Shown here in pieces: positions 22,806 to 33,403 of a stretch of 33,403 nt of DNA (position 1 is its first letter; each line of letters starts with the position of its first letter). Under the pieces are notes generated by a model, which was given only the letters and a program-made list of their open reading frames with translations, was not told where the DNA came from and made no database searches. The DNA is from Saccoglossus kowalevskii (lineage: Eukaryota > Hemichordata > Enteropneusta > Harrimaniidae): positions 219,911 through 253,313 of the forward strand of contig NW_003129855.1 in NCBI RefSeq assembly GCF_000003605.2. Reading direction: 5' to 3'. The translations under genes were made by a program, and so were the position numbers.

Positions 22806-24766
22806 GTAAGTGTGTTTGCATCGACAAATTCATTGAGTATTGTGGTCAGGAACTGGGAATTGTCTCGCTAATTTCATCATCCTTTGCGGTCATTGAACTA
22901 TATTTTTGCATGACATGTAAAACACAAGTCTGTTTAAGCTATCATATCATATCAGTATCGGCTTTTCGTTTTCGTAACCAAAAACACCCTCTCTTTCCGT
23001 AGAAGTCATGTGTTTGTTGCAGCGTAACTAGCTATGTAACCTCGTGTGAACCCTCAGCGATAGGCTTTTCAAAAAAACCTTGTCCACAGAGAGCTTTCTC
23101 AGCTACGTTATATTGACAGCTAATACTATTAGAATGAATTGTGGACTCAGAATGGTTCCATCGATGGAAACGTAATTGGTCCACTGAGCATTTGATCGAT
23201 ATTTGAGATGTGCATGTTAGGTGTAATTTAAATATGTATTCACCGTACTATTTTAATATTCAAACCGAGTAGGTGCATTGAGATATATGCAAGATTCGGT
23301 CGTGGGATATTCTATACCTTTTCAACGTACGCAAGCGATTATATTGAATACACTTATATCACACGCGCACAGTCACTCTCCGGGAGTTGTACAACCGATA
23401 TAGAGTGCTACTTGCCACACGTCTCAGTCGGCAATTTTTATTCATCTTACTCGAAATTGCACGTATTTATGTCCGCTAGAAAATTTTGCGCTCAGACAGC
23501 GAGTATAATGGACTCATGCTTTGACATATACACTACTCACGTGTTGAACCTTCAGCGCGAATACCTCGTAATGTAACATTTAATTAGACATACCGATAGT
23601 ATAAGTGGTGCCATTACTATGGAAAATAATGCACTTTACAATGAAGTGATATTACCAGTGTACAAGGTGTCTAGTTATATCGAATAAATTGCACCGAATG
23701 GTGAATATATCTGCACACCTTTAATAATACCTACCCAACATGTAACATGTATTTAACATCAAGGCAATACGCTCTCCGTTAGCTCTGACATGCCCTGCGC
23801 AATGAAATATAGGTCGTATCAATATACATTAGGTGTGTGTAATTGTAAAGCAGGCATAGACGGTTATTATGTCGCACTGGGTGCCTAATAGCAGTTACGT
23901 TCTAGTGGTTTTAATATAGGTTTTCTGCACAAATGGTATGATTTATCTAAGCTGATGCATTATATGCATTATCATTAAGGTGTATTATCAAAAGCTCGGA
24001 ATTTGGATGAGGTCAGTCATGAGTCATCCACACATATTGTGAAGATCTTTGAATATGGCAGCTAACGCGCCAATGGATGGAGTCATGAGCCTGTTATAAA
24101 CATATTTCCCCACGGCATAAAGAGTAGGATGTGACATTACTATATGACTGCGTACCTTGCATACATACGTGAAAATAAATTGTCATTCTAAACACCTCCA
24201 CTGTATTCGGGGAATTGTGGCATCGATTACTTTGGGTTGGATAAAACTGTTCGTCCTATGTGTATCTAATATATTCGTCAAAGGTTATAGTCAAACACCG
24301 CCTTCGTGTAACTTGTCTTAGGTTTGTTATTGTAGATTACAGCAATCCCAGTAGCATTCTTGTCAATGCCTACGAACGGTTCCAACCGATCGACTAAGAT
24401 ATCTCTATTAACATGCTGATGTCCATCGCGGCTGAATATAATAGACTACACGGCAACTAACTTAAAACGTATTCGTCAACACGTGGTACTAGTGCTCCTT
24501 CTCTGAGAAGATTATTTGTTATCTGATGACCGGGGGAGCTTTTCTCAGGTCCATGACACAGACCCCACATCCATGACACACTGACGGAGAAAATGTCGGG
24601 AAAACCGCGTTTGACTCAATAGCACACACATGTGTATTTGTAAAATGTACTATTCACTCCCAGTTGCCTCATACATTATACACATATCATCAGAACGTAA
24701 ATCCCTTACTTTTCCGAGTTATTAATTTGTAGTCCTTCACTCACATCGTATGCACCCTATCTGGAA

Positions 24767-24774
24767 TGACGTCA
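24767..24774. promoter_or_regulatory. Palindromic CRE (TGACGTCA)
   Basis: Full eight-base cAMP response element consensus in RASD intron 1, bound by CREB/ATF family factors in animals. It is one of three in this intron. Confidence 0.4.
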
Positions 24775-27263
24775 CAGAAAACACAAAAACACACAGAATT
24801 CAACCGAATAACGACCCTACAGGTAATCATAAATATTAATAATATAAAATTAGTTAAACACAATCCACAGAGGGAAATATATATAGGCGCGTAGCAACAA
24901 TCGAGGCGAACCTGTACTACCTGAGTGGCTATTTTGCGGTATTCTCCGCATTAACGTCACAGTCACTGAGACAAAATAGTGAACATTATTGAAAATTTGT
25001 AGGTATGAACTTCGTTTTTGAAAAAAAGTTCGCCATTTGCGAATGCCAAGTAATCGTTCACTGTTTAAAAATTGCATTTTTTTAATGAAAGGAAGCGAAC
25101 AAGATGTAACTCATCATAGCAGATGTTTTAGCTCTTACCTGCAAGCATTTTCAGGGCATTGTATCTTATTAATGCCTGCACTGGCCCCATCTATAGTACC
25201 TATCTCGAGTAACATGTATACCTATTAAAAATACTGCACATAACATGTGTCTTCTAATAGCATAGTTATTGACAAGCTGATTCTTATCTTGTATGATGTC
25301 ATTTTAAGTCAGTTTCCAAATCACGTCTACATGTTTCTACATCAGCTAGTGGTTAGATATATGTATAATATATAGAACAGACCGCTCTTTAACCATTGCC
25401 ATGGTATTTTGTACACCACATTATTGTTTTGGTAAGATATGTACCATTTTTTTCGTAATCAACCATTGTATTCATCCATTGTAAAAAAAAACACGTTATA
25501 GCATAGCATAGCATGATGTATTCTGTCCCACACTGATGAGATAAAGTCAATACCCAAGATATAAATACAGCAGATGAGACACCTCCAAATGCAAACGAAT
25601 GAGACCCCCTTAATTCAATCAACACAACGCCTTGTTGTCTTGCTAGAACAGAAGTTTAAGTCAGTAACACCTCAAATGGTGAACGGTCTGTGGAATGAAA
25701 TTCCTCTTAAATCCGTATATCATACCAACACATACACTTGCAGTAGTTCTAATCTCTTTGTATGGTCAAGTGTAATTTACTGGAAACAAGTTTCGATAGT
25801 GATCATAAAGCACTTTACCTTGGCTAGCGCAATTTGAATAAATGTAAAAAATAAAGACAATTATAACAAATAACGTGTTTCGTTAAACCTACCTCTTCTG
25901 AATGTTTGAGCGTGGGGTCTAAGGTTCAGCTGGAAAGTTTATTGAATATGATTTAAGTCACCTTGCGTCACACGTTAATAATTAGTTTTCAAGTAAGACA
26001 TTGTCTAATGATAATGCTGCAGGCATTATCTGTAGCAACGTATTTCTTTCCAGAAAAATCGGGTGCGAAAAACCGATCGGTACACAGTTCGCAACAAGAC
26101 AATGTTGTCCAAAACTGCCTAGCGTTTAGTCTAAACACATAACGGAACTTCATAGGGATAACGACAAACATATAATTACGTATTGGATTTCTTGATATAT
26201 AGATTATGAAAAGACGTTTTCATAGAATCAATGCCTTATGATGTTGATGCTGATAAATACAGTTGCCTTGTCGCTATTTGTGCACGTATTCGTTCATTTT
26301 CATAAGTTCTATATCAAACTACATTATTAATATTTAGCGAATAAATTACGACACACTGCCCATCATTGCGTGATAACAATTCAAGGACACGATGTGACTC
26401 TGTCGAACCAATTATTTAAACAATTATTCCCGGCCCTGTTATCACGTGATTAGTTGTATTATCTCGAAATGTCGAAAACTCAAAAATATGCACAGGGACA
26501 GGCTTTAAAAGAAGGAAATCGACCGTGTGGTTAACGTGTCGGGAGTCGACAACGCTGAACAAACAAATGCCAGATGTAATATTTGTAAATAAGAATTGTC
26601 TAAACTTCTTAACATGAACAAAACATACTCGGTTGGATGTTTTAAACGATCCTTACTAATGCCTACAAGCATTGGATTCTCTCGCAATATTGATTGCGTT
26701 GTCCCAAAGTGCTCGGCCCCAGTAGTATGATGATTAGAGAAGCACGTGGTACCGTTCAATCAAAGGGAACATGCCATTTTGGTACATGGTTCTATAATTT
26801 AATGTCTACAGCAACACTTTAAATCTATATGACAATCTATGTCCTTGCCTGAAATTGTTTACGTGAGTGAAAATAAGAAAGAGTTCAATTATGACGTACG
26901 AGGATGGGGAGTGTGAAAATACTTTAAAACGTTAGCCGACTGCAAACAGGAATATCCTTCGCTGTTGTTGAATACGGTTCACGATAAATTGTTTCCTCAG
27001 CTAGAGTTGCAAAAGAAGTTTCTGAATTTACAGAATTGAAAGCGTCGCAGATTTTTTGTTTCCAATAGAATTCGCCGTATAGTATTTTGATTTCATACAT
27101 GATCATTTATGTTGTATTGCGAATCTTTTCGCAAAGTATTGGCTCATTTCTTAAAATGTATTGAAACTATATTGACTGACCGTAATGGTATCATGTATAC
27201 ATGTTTTAGTTTTGGTATAGGCATTAAAATATTTTGAATCAATTCAATTTTAAACCGAAGTTT

Positions 27264-27330
27264 ATAAATTATTAATACCACAGGACAGATGGGGTATACT
27301 CCCTAATGTCCGGTGGTATTAGCTATTTAT
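27264..27330. other. 67-base imperfect hairpin
   Basis: The arms AATACCACAGGACA (27274-27287) and TGTCCGGTGGTATT (27307-27320) pair with one mismatch. Next to them T27273 pairs with A27321. Outward, a 3x3 internal loop is followed by six more pairs (ATAAAT 27264-27269 with ATTTAT 27325-27330). Inward, a 3x3 loop is followed by GGGG/TCCC pairs and a five-base terminal loop. The size and layout resemble a microRNA precursor, but a small palindromic transposon is also possible. I recognise no known mature microRNA. Confidence 0.4.
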
Positions 27331-27763
27331 TCACCGGCTGTTTTAATTAAATTTAAAGTACTTTTAAAGTCAAGATAATTCCCCAATCTACAAATCATTG
27401 TTTATTTCGCACTATATGTTGACACTGACCACGCCAAGACCGCTTATTGCTGTATGCTGTTAGTTCCGGGGTTGATGAAAAGAACTAACTTCTGAGCTAT
27501 CGCGGAGTACTTCCTTTCATCAATACACTTTTAACGCAATCAAATAATGACTTCAATTTGATGGTGACATTATTGAATTGCTGATCACCGAATAACAATG
27601 CGAAATAACCCTTTTGTGTTTATGCAAATTTACTGCGCTCACTATCGTCAGTGTCAGAGTTAGACGAGTCGTTTTGTCTGCTTTGTAGTTCTATAAATAG
27701 AGGGTAAATATACGATTTTAAGTTGGTTTAAAATTAACATCGCTGTTGGTATATTTGTGTAAA

Positions 27764-27775
27764 CGTCACGTGACG
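27764..27775. promoter_or_regulatory. 12-bp perfect palindrome with CACGTG core
   Basis: CGTCACGTGACG is a perfect palindrome. Its central GTCACGTGAC is the extended E-box bound by MITF/TFE and USF-type bHLH-ZIP factors. It lies in RASD intron 1. Confidence 0.4.
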
Positions 27776-27898
27776 GAAATACTGTTAATGTTGTGAATGT
27801 GTGCATTGGGTTTGTGTATATTTTTGTATATCGTAATTGTTCGTCTTTTTATAATTTTAATATTTTGCAAAATTTGTTATTAGCAGGCTGAGAAATCA

Positions 27899-27911
27899 TA
27901 TATATATATAT
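27899..27911. repeat. (TA)n run
   Basis: About six TA units in RASD intron 1. Confidence 0.8.
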
Positions 27912-28515
27912 GACAATTATATATTTTTGATGTCTTGGCCGGCTTAGGAAAACGTTACTTTAAATATCCACGGAGGTCAAATAAAATAACATAACAATAT
28001 ATGCTGATGAATGTAAGTTGTAATTAATCTAGTGAAGGGGCTGTTTATCGATGGCTGTCGAGAGGGTGAAATGAAACATGAGAAAGTAATTCTTAGCACT
28101 AAGCTTTAATAAATCCTGACTCACATTGTCATGTTTCAACAGGTGAAATTAGTACAGAATTACACGTATACACGTATTAAGCGGCTATGTCGACGCCTCA
28201 ACTGAACCTTATTACCACTGAGCGTGTGCTAAGACCAATATTCAATTATATTGTCACTCAAGGCACTCAGTCACGCTTAAATATGAATGCAGCTTTACAT
28301 AGTGTAATTTAATGTAGATACTGTTTTTGCGAGTACGAGCCTGCCGTTTCTACGTGCAACAATGCTACGTATTATTGAGAATGGATACGTACATTTAATT
28401 TAAATGTAGTTGTGTTAGTTTGTTGCGCATCATTGAATCTTATCAATAGTATAGATCTAGGTCATCTCGTCCATTAATGGATAGTAATTTCTGAAAACTC
28501 ACTGCATATCAGCCA

Positions 28516-28523
28516 TGACGTCA
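28516..28523. promoter_or_regulatory. Palindromic CRE (TGACGTCA)
   Basis: Second full CRE consensus in RASD intron 1, in the context CCATGACGTCATTATC. Confidence 0.4.
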
Positions 28524-31230
28524 TTATCCCAGTCTTGACTGAATCCTATTCATTGTATGCTCGGTCGAAATTAGAATCATTGATTTTCGTCATCATGCTA
28601 AAAGTTGTATAGCGTGAACTATAACCTCTAATATTGTGTGGTACAATAATCTTTGTATATATTATGGAATGTGTTCAGAAGGTTTGTCTTATATGTTGCG
28701 CGGAAGTGCAAAGAATTTGCAAAGAATATACAATCTAATGGTGTTCGGGTCACTTATAAGGCAAAGCATGCTTATGCAAACAAAAAACTAGGCAAATCGG
28801 TTAAGTAATTAGGCAGCATATGGTTTTTATTTCACAAATATGTATTTTTTGTAGCTGATATCCAAAATCTCCCCCAAAATAGAAAAGAAAAGATGTAGGT
28901 ATAGATATGATGCTTTTTGAATGATGCGTTGCTATGCACATCATCAATGTTGCCGACGCCGCCATGCCCTACGTCATTGTAGTTTAGTGATTGCCATTCA
29001 CATTGCCACATTCCTTTTCCTATTCCTCATTTATTGTGGCTACTGATGCTGTACATAAAATAATTAATTGTCGTCAATGCAATTGCCCAGCATTCCCTTA
29101 TAAACTACCAATCTGTTGTGATTGTTCCAGTCCGGAGAATAATTATACTACGATTTCTATTTTTAAATACAAAAAACGTATCGTTAATTATTTCGGGATA
29201 TGTCGATTCTCTCGAGACACGATTTTAAAATGCAAAGTCAAATAAAAAAGAATGATCTGTACTATTATAAAAGAGGCGACAACCAATTGGTATAACAAAT
29301 TTCAGTTTACGCATGCGTCGAACCCAAAACAGCAAGTTTGATTCATGATTTTCCTCTGCTGGGTATAGCAAGTAGACACGAATTACACACAAACGTTAAG
29401 ACGATATTGTAATCATGAACGATCACGATTGCTTCAAATCTAATTGCAAAGAAATCTAACTACCATAAAACGTGTACTATAACGTGTACAAATAGCTGCA
29501 TGTAAGTCAGTAGGTCAGTTAAGCTACACATTTTACTACGAGGTATGGATATTATAGGCTTTAAACAAGGTCATAATGTGGGGAAACGGTTGTTAGCTGT
29601 CAGAAGTAGTATTCTACACAGTAAACCGTCATGCTATAATTCCACAAAAGTAATGTATTCTATGCGGGATCTGTGAACATGTACATTGTTGATAAGTGAG
29701 AAATCTCATTAAAATTGTCAACGAAATAAATGTATATTTGAAAAATGTACTTTTCCAGTTGGTTGCAATGTAATTTGTTTTGGTTTTTAACTCTTCCCCT
29801 ATCAATGTTCTTCATACTCCAGGAGGATTCATTTAAGTTTATTTTTGAGGTCGATAACACCGACGATGCCAGCTGTACCCAATTTTCTTCAGTGTGGTAG
29901 GTTATGTGACGGAAGAACAACATTTCCTTTGTCTGACCTGAGTACACGGCATATTGGAAAATCATGATGTTCCCGCATTTCAATGAAGACAATTTATTCA
30001 TTAATTTTTAATGATTTAAATATCTGGGTGAAAGCATAAAATCGCAATATCTGCCTGAAACATTTACTGATTAAGTTCAGACTGGTGAAATGAACCATTC
30101 ATGGGTCACAAGGCATTATAATGAGTGTCAATGCTGCATGTTCCAGAACCTACTAGCGGGACAACTAATAATTCCTAGTCAAATCGATTGTATTGGGTAT
30201 CTGATCGTATCACGTGCATTGGGTGCGTGTCACCATAGTGTGACGTAATACAGGACATATCGAAAATGAATAACATATATGCCACCTACTTATTGTACAC
30301 GCTACCAAAATATAGCCAAAGAGTTTAGATTCATGTTGTCATATTGTGTTTATTGTCCAGTCGCTCTGAAATCAGTCGAAAGTAGAGAAAAACCTATGTG
30401 AATTGATGCAAATATCACGGTAGGGGAGAATTGCAAAGTACGCCATGACGTCGACTCAATTAGCATAATATGCGCGCGCAATATATAAATATAAATATTG
30501 ATAGTTTTTTTTTTATATAAATGTTTGTTCATGATATCCCGAATAAACGAGAACCGCGGTACAACCTTATGATAGTTTTACATAGTTTTAGTCATTCAAA
30601 TCTGTATAGCTATAGTTATGTAATTTACATATGTTCGTTAGATTAAATACTTAGGTATCATAGAATAATATAAAGAATTTATGGCATGCAAGTAAGTGAT
30701 AAGCCATGGATATCTAACGTGAAGGTTGAAGAAACTGAGTCTGCAAAATAACCGCTCATTTCATTTTGCTGTGGTCGCGTTAAAAAAAGCTTACAATACG
30801 CGCGTTTTGTAATTTTGATTGCGGTGATATATAACGCGGTTTTAACATATTTACCATTCATTGCGGTTTTATAAATTTGTTACGGTTTAAATAAATGCAC
30901 CAAGTTATGTGTAAATAACTTTTCCTATACAAATAATCATACAAGTGCATTGACCGATGTTGACAAAGCGAGGAACCAGATGTACAACTACTCTAATTTA
31001 AGGTCCAGAAATTTATCCCTAAAACCGTGAATTAAAACAGAAGAGTTCCTTGTGTTGTCTATTTTACAAATAAAGAATTATCATATTCATTAACATATTC
31101 AAAGATTACACTATTCACATATTTTCTATTCTCCGAACATGTCAAGTCCTCTTATCTCACATCCGCACACATATGTCTGCAACGGACAACATTAGTTCCC
31201 GTGATACGATGCCACGTGCTTGACACTTGT

Positions 31231-32323
31231 TAATTAGGGTTCCTAGATAATTAGGTTTGAGCAATTACCTTGCCTGAAACTTTTGGAAAATCGCTTGTAT
31301 GTGAACTGTTGCGTCGTTATAATACTGCAACTGTTGATGTGCTGAAGGGAAGACGATCGTTTGTGTACCGTATAGACCATCGAGCTACTGATGATCAATT
31401 AGCGCTGTGCAGACTCTAGTTAGCAACTGTGTACATGTAACTCTGACAAGATATACATATTCTAAAAGCTCGATATATTTTTCCTATTAGGCGCGTAGGA
31501 GTAATGCGTCAACAATACTATAGGAAAACGGCTTTAACGCATATATGCAGTGCATTCCAATGAGGTCGTTGAAATTTCCACAGTTGTTTCACACTATAGC
31601 AAATTAACAAATTATACAGCGCCTGTATATAGTATGTAATAAACATGGGCACACAGCGGCAAATTGCCAACTCAATTTGCAGACAAGCAAACAAGTTACA
31701 ACATCCATTTAATTTCTTCTGTGTCGGAGATGAAATAGAATTGAGTAACAGACAGTTGCTAATTTAATTATACACTAATTCATCGGGGGATTTTCCCTGG
31801 ATGCTACTCATAGTAATTAGGCAGAAAGTCAGATGGTAAAATTCTCATTTGAGGATAATTTACTTACTTACGCGTGCGGTTTCTATGAGAAAGGATGTCT
31901 GTTTTAATCACGTTTATACAAAAGTGTGCCAATTAGATGGCCGTGGTGTACGTAGGCATTTTGCAGGCTAATTGGAGGTTTCCTGGTGAAGTGTTTGTTT
32001 TATTTCTTATGAAAATATAATTATGTTTACCCTCCGTCTGTAAAGTATTCGTTAGTGTTATGAATCCCTATTCAATACATCAGCAGTAAATTTATTGGAT
32101 TATTTCATAGCAAAGGGCGGGTAGACTTATGGGTATCTGATATGAATCCACATCGAGGTAATTACTTTGGCATTCACATCATGTGACCTATTACGCGACC
32201 TAATTAGGTATTCATAAACTCAATTTCCAAGATATGTTGTGAGTAGATCGAGAAGCTGCACTGTAACTGATGAGATCACATATTAGGTAGTGATGTAGGC
32301 AACACATGTGACGTCATTAATTA
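31231..32323. promoter_or_regulatory. Cluster of homeodomain-type TAATTA sites
   Basis: TAATTA occurs seven times, starting at 31231, 31248, 31765, 31814, 32018, 32201 and 32318; the first, second, fourth and sixth extend to TAATTAG. With about 31% each of A and T, roughly one would be expected in this length. It is a candidate developmental enhancer within RASD intron 1. Confidence 0.35.
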
Positions 32324-32328
32324 TGCAT
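32309..32328. promoter_or_regulatory. Composite CRE / TAATTA / ATGCAT site
   Basis: TGACGTCA (32309-32316), TAATTA (32318-32323) and ATGCAT (32323-32328) lie within 20 bases, immediately preceded by ACATGTG. This is the densest motif juxtaposition seen in the window. Confidence 0.4.
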
Positions 32329-33403
32329 TCATACAAGAATGAGAAAATATTGGACATATAAATGTCAAAACAACATGGATGATTGCAACCCAATTGACTA
32401 TGCATAATGAAAATTGAAGATAGTCAGATTACACCGTGAGCACATCGGAGACAAATTTCGCTAAACATCTGCCCAGACTAATCAAATTTCCAACTTTCAT
32501 CGAAAATTTTTAATTTGTAGTTAGTGCTTTCAGCTATATTTAGAATTACTGTTGCTACATTGTTGGAGAATACATGTCATCACAAATTTATAATTGTCAC
32601 TTTTACAGGAAGTTCTAATGCATTGATATGTAGTTGTACATTTCCTTGAAGTGGGTGGGTGAAAGTTGTTCATCTGCGCAATTACCATAATCTGCCTGGC
32701 AGGTATTATACAACTCTTGATTATAACGCTAAAGAATAATTTAATCCTTCTAGAAAAAAATCGAGATCAACTTAGAAAAAATCTTAGTAAATGGGAGCGT
32801 GGTGCTTTGACCCGACTCGTAAATATCCAATTTCTGTAAGAATTCACCAATGTATAATAAACACGACTTCTGTTCTTTGCCAAGACCTCTGCCCCACTAA
32901 AATCATCTATATAATTAAAAAAACATTGATAACTACGTGTGTGATATATATAGTTAATGACAGGCGTAGTGCATTGACAGGCCGGTGTCAAAGGTCAAAT
33001 GAGAGTGAGGTTCTATCAGGTGTAACTCATGTAGCAGATACCCGCCAGAATCTGTTTTTTTTAGACAGACCCCTTTTAAACAGTATAAAGACTTTATTAA
33101 TAGAAACATCCAAATACGGGAAGAAATTCTAATTGGATTATCTGAGCCACGTATCCACCCTTTTTGCCACGAGTTATTAGGTGGCTAACATCGTAATTCG
33201 TCTTTCCCCGAGTCCCGTAAATTCTTTGGATAGGATAGTGTAGCTAATGAATACGATATTTGACTTGATGCAAATTGTCCTAATTATTGCCCAGTTTTCA
33301 TTTTCTTGAAAAGGCCCCGTTGAGACGCTGTCACTTTTGTAATGTAGTGACCATCCGAATTAAAGTCATCCATTTCTGTCAACGTAACACGCGAGTCTCC
33401 TTG

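Larger units (their letters stand above)
22806..33403 (+). other. RASD intron 1 (incomplete, at least 10.6 kb)
   Basis: It starts at the exon 1 donor and runs past the window end. No frame resembling the RASD second half (which should begin DVFxLVFSLDN-like) occurs on the + strand, so the next exon lies outside. Open frames here (25574-25837, 29660-30001 and 32791-33132, among others) are within chance expectation for this base composition. The sequence is unusually poor in simple repeats and identifiable transposons, and contains clustered regulatory-type motifs. Confidence 0.75.

Noticed and set aside
22806-23002. In-frame read-through of RASD exon 1 to a stop at about 23000.
   Set aside because: The consensus donor at 22806 coincides with the end of family similarity; the extension has no RASD residues. 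It would arise only by intron retention.
25574-25837. 87-codon frame with LWNEIPLKSV, reminiscent of the LWNxLP motif near LINE ORF2 C-termini.
   Set aside because: Only about ten residues look right and the surrounding sequence lacks the other conserved positions.
29660-30001. 113-codon minus-strand frame inside the RASD intron.
   Set aside because: No domain, composition typical of AT-rich noncoding DNA, expected by chance.
32791-33132. 113-codon plus-strand ATG frame, considered as the second RASD exon.
   Set aside because: It lacks the G4 (NKxD) and G5 motifs and all RASD-like sequence.
1-33403. CRISPR arrays, operons, phage or other prokaryotic systems.
   Set aside because: No regularly spaced repeats, no ribosome-binding sites before long frames, and clear spliceosomal gene structure throughout.

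Overview
The window is eukaryotic genomic DNA. It is AT-rich and intron-rich, with GT-AG splice sites, decayed non-LTR retrotransposon pieces, a hAT-like DNA-transposon end and a 50-base assembly gap. A RASD-type Ras GTPase exon, small multi-exon membrane-protein genes and the repeat types together suggest an invertebrate animal, plausibly a marine deuterostome such as a hemichordate or lancelet. That placement is inference. No prokaryotic features are present.

From about 1.3 to 16.1 kb, three copies of one five-exon gene lie head to tail on the + strand (A 1342-5689, B 6900-9441, C 11864-16099). None is visible as a single long reading frame. They emerge when short exons with the same phases (0, 1, 0, 0) are matched between copies. 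Each encodes a small type I membrane protein of about 150-190 residues: an N-terminal hydrophobic signal exon, a tiny Cys/Tyr-rich extracellular exon (CC-x7-CC-x2/3-C-x-C in A and B), one transmembrane helix with juxtamembrane cysteines, and a Gln/Pro/Tyr-rich cytoplasmic tail with an invariant YGT[L/M/I]GNP motif. The architecture is that of Shisa-like/CYYR1-like transmembrane adaptors; the exact family is not proven. Copy C has lost 69 bases of the Cys exon, leaving only the first CC pair. Copy B keeps two usable donors for that exon.

The introns and spacers of the array hold a 5'-truncated antisense LINE 3' end (3394-3790), a degenerate short-period AT-rich repeat in B intron 1 with a shorter counterpart in C intron 1, and a composite of hAT-like terminus, gap and LINE reverse-transcriptase fragment (13740-14323) in C intron 1.

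From 16.1 to 22.5 kb I find no supported gene. At 22523-22805 lies the first coding exon of a RASD1/RASD2 (Dexras1/Rhes) orthologue, ending at a consensus donor. The rest of the window (22806-33403) is its first intron, at least 10.6 kb, with the remaining exon(s) outside. That intron contains three perfect CRE palindromes, seven CACGTG E-boxes, a cluster of TAATTA sites and a 67-base imperfect hairpin.
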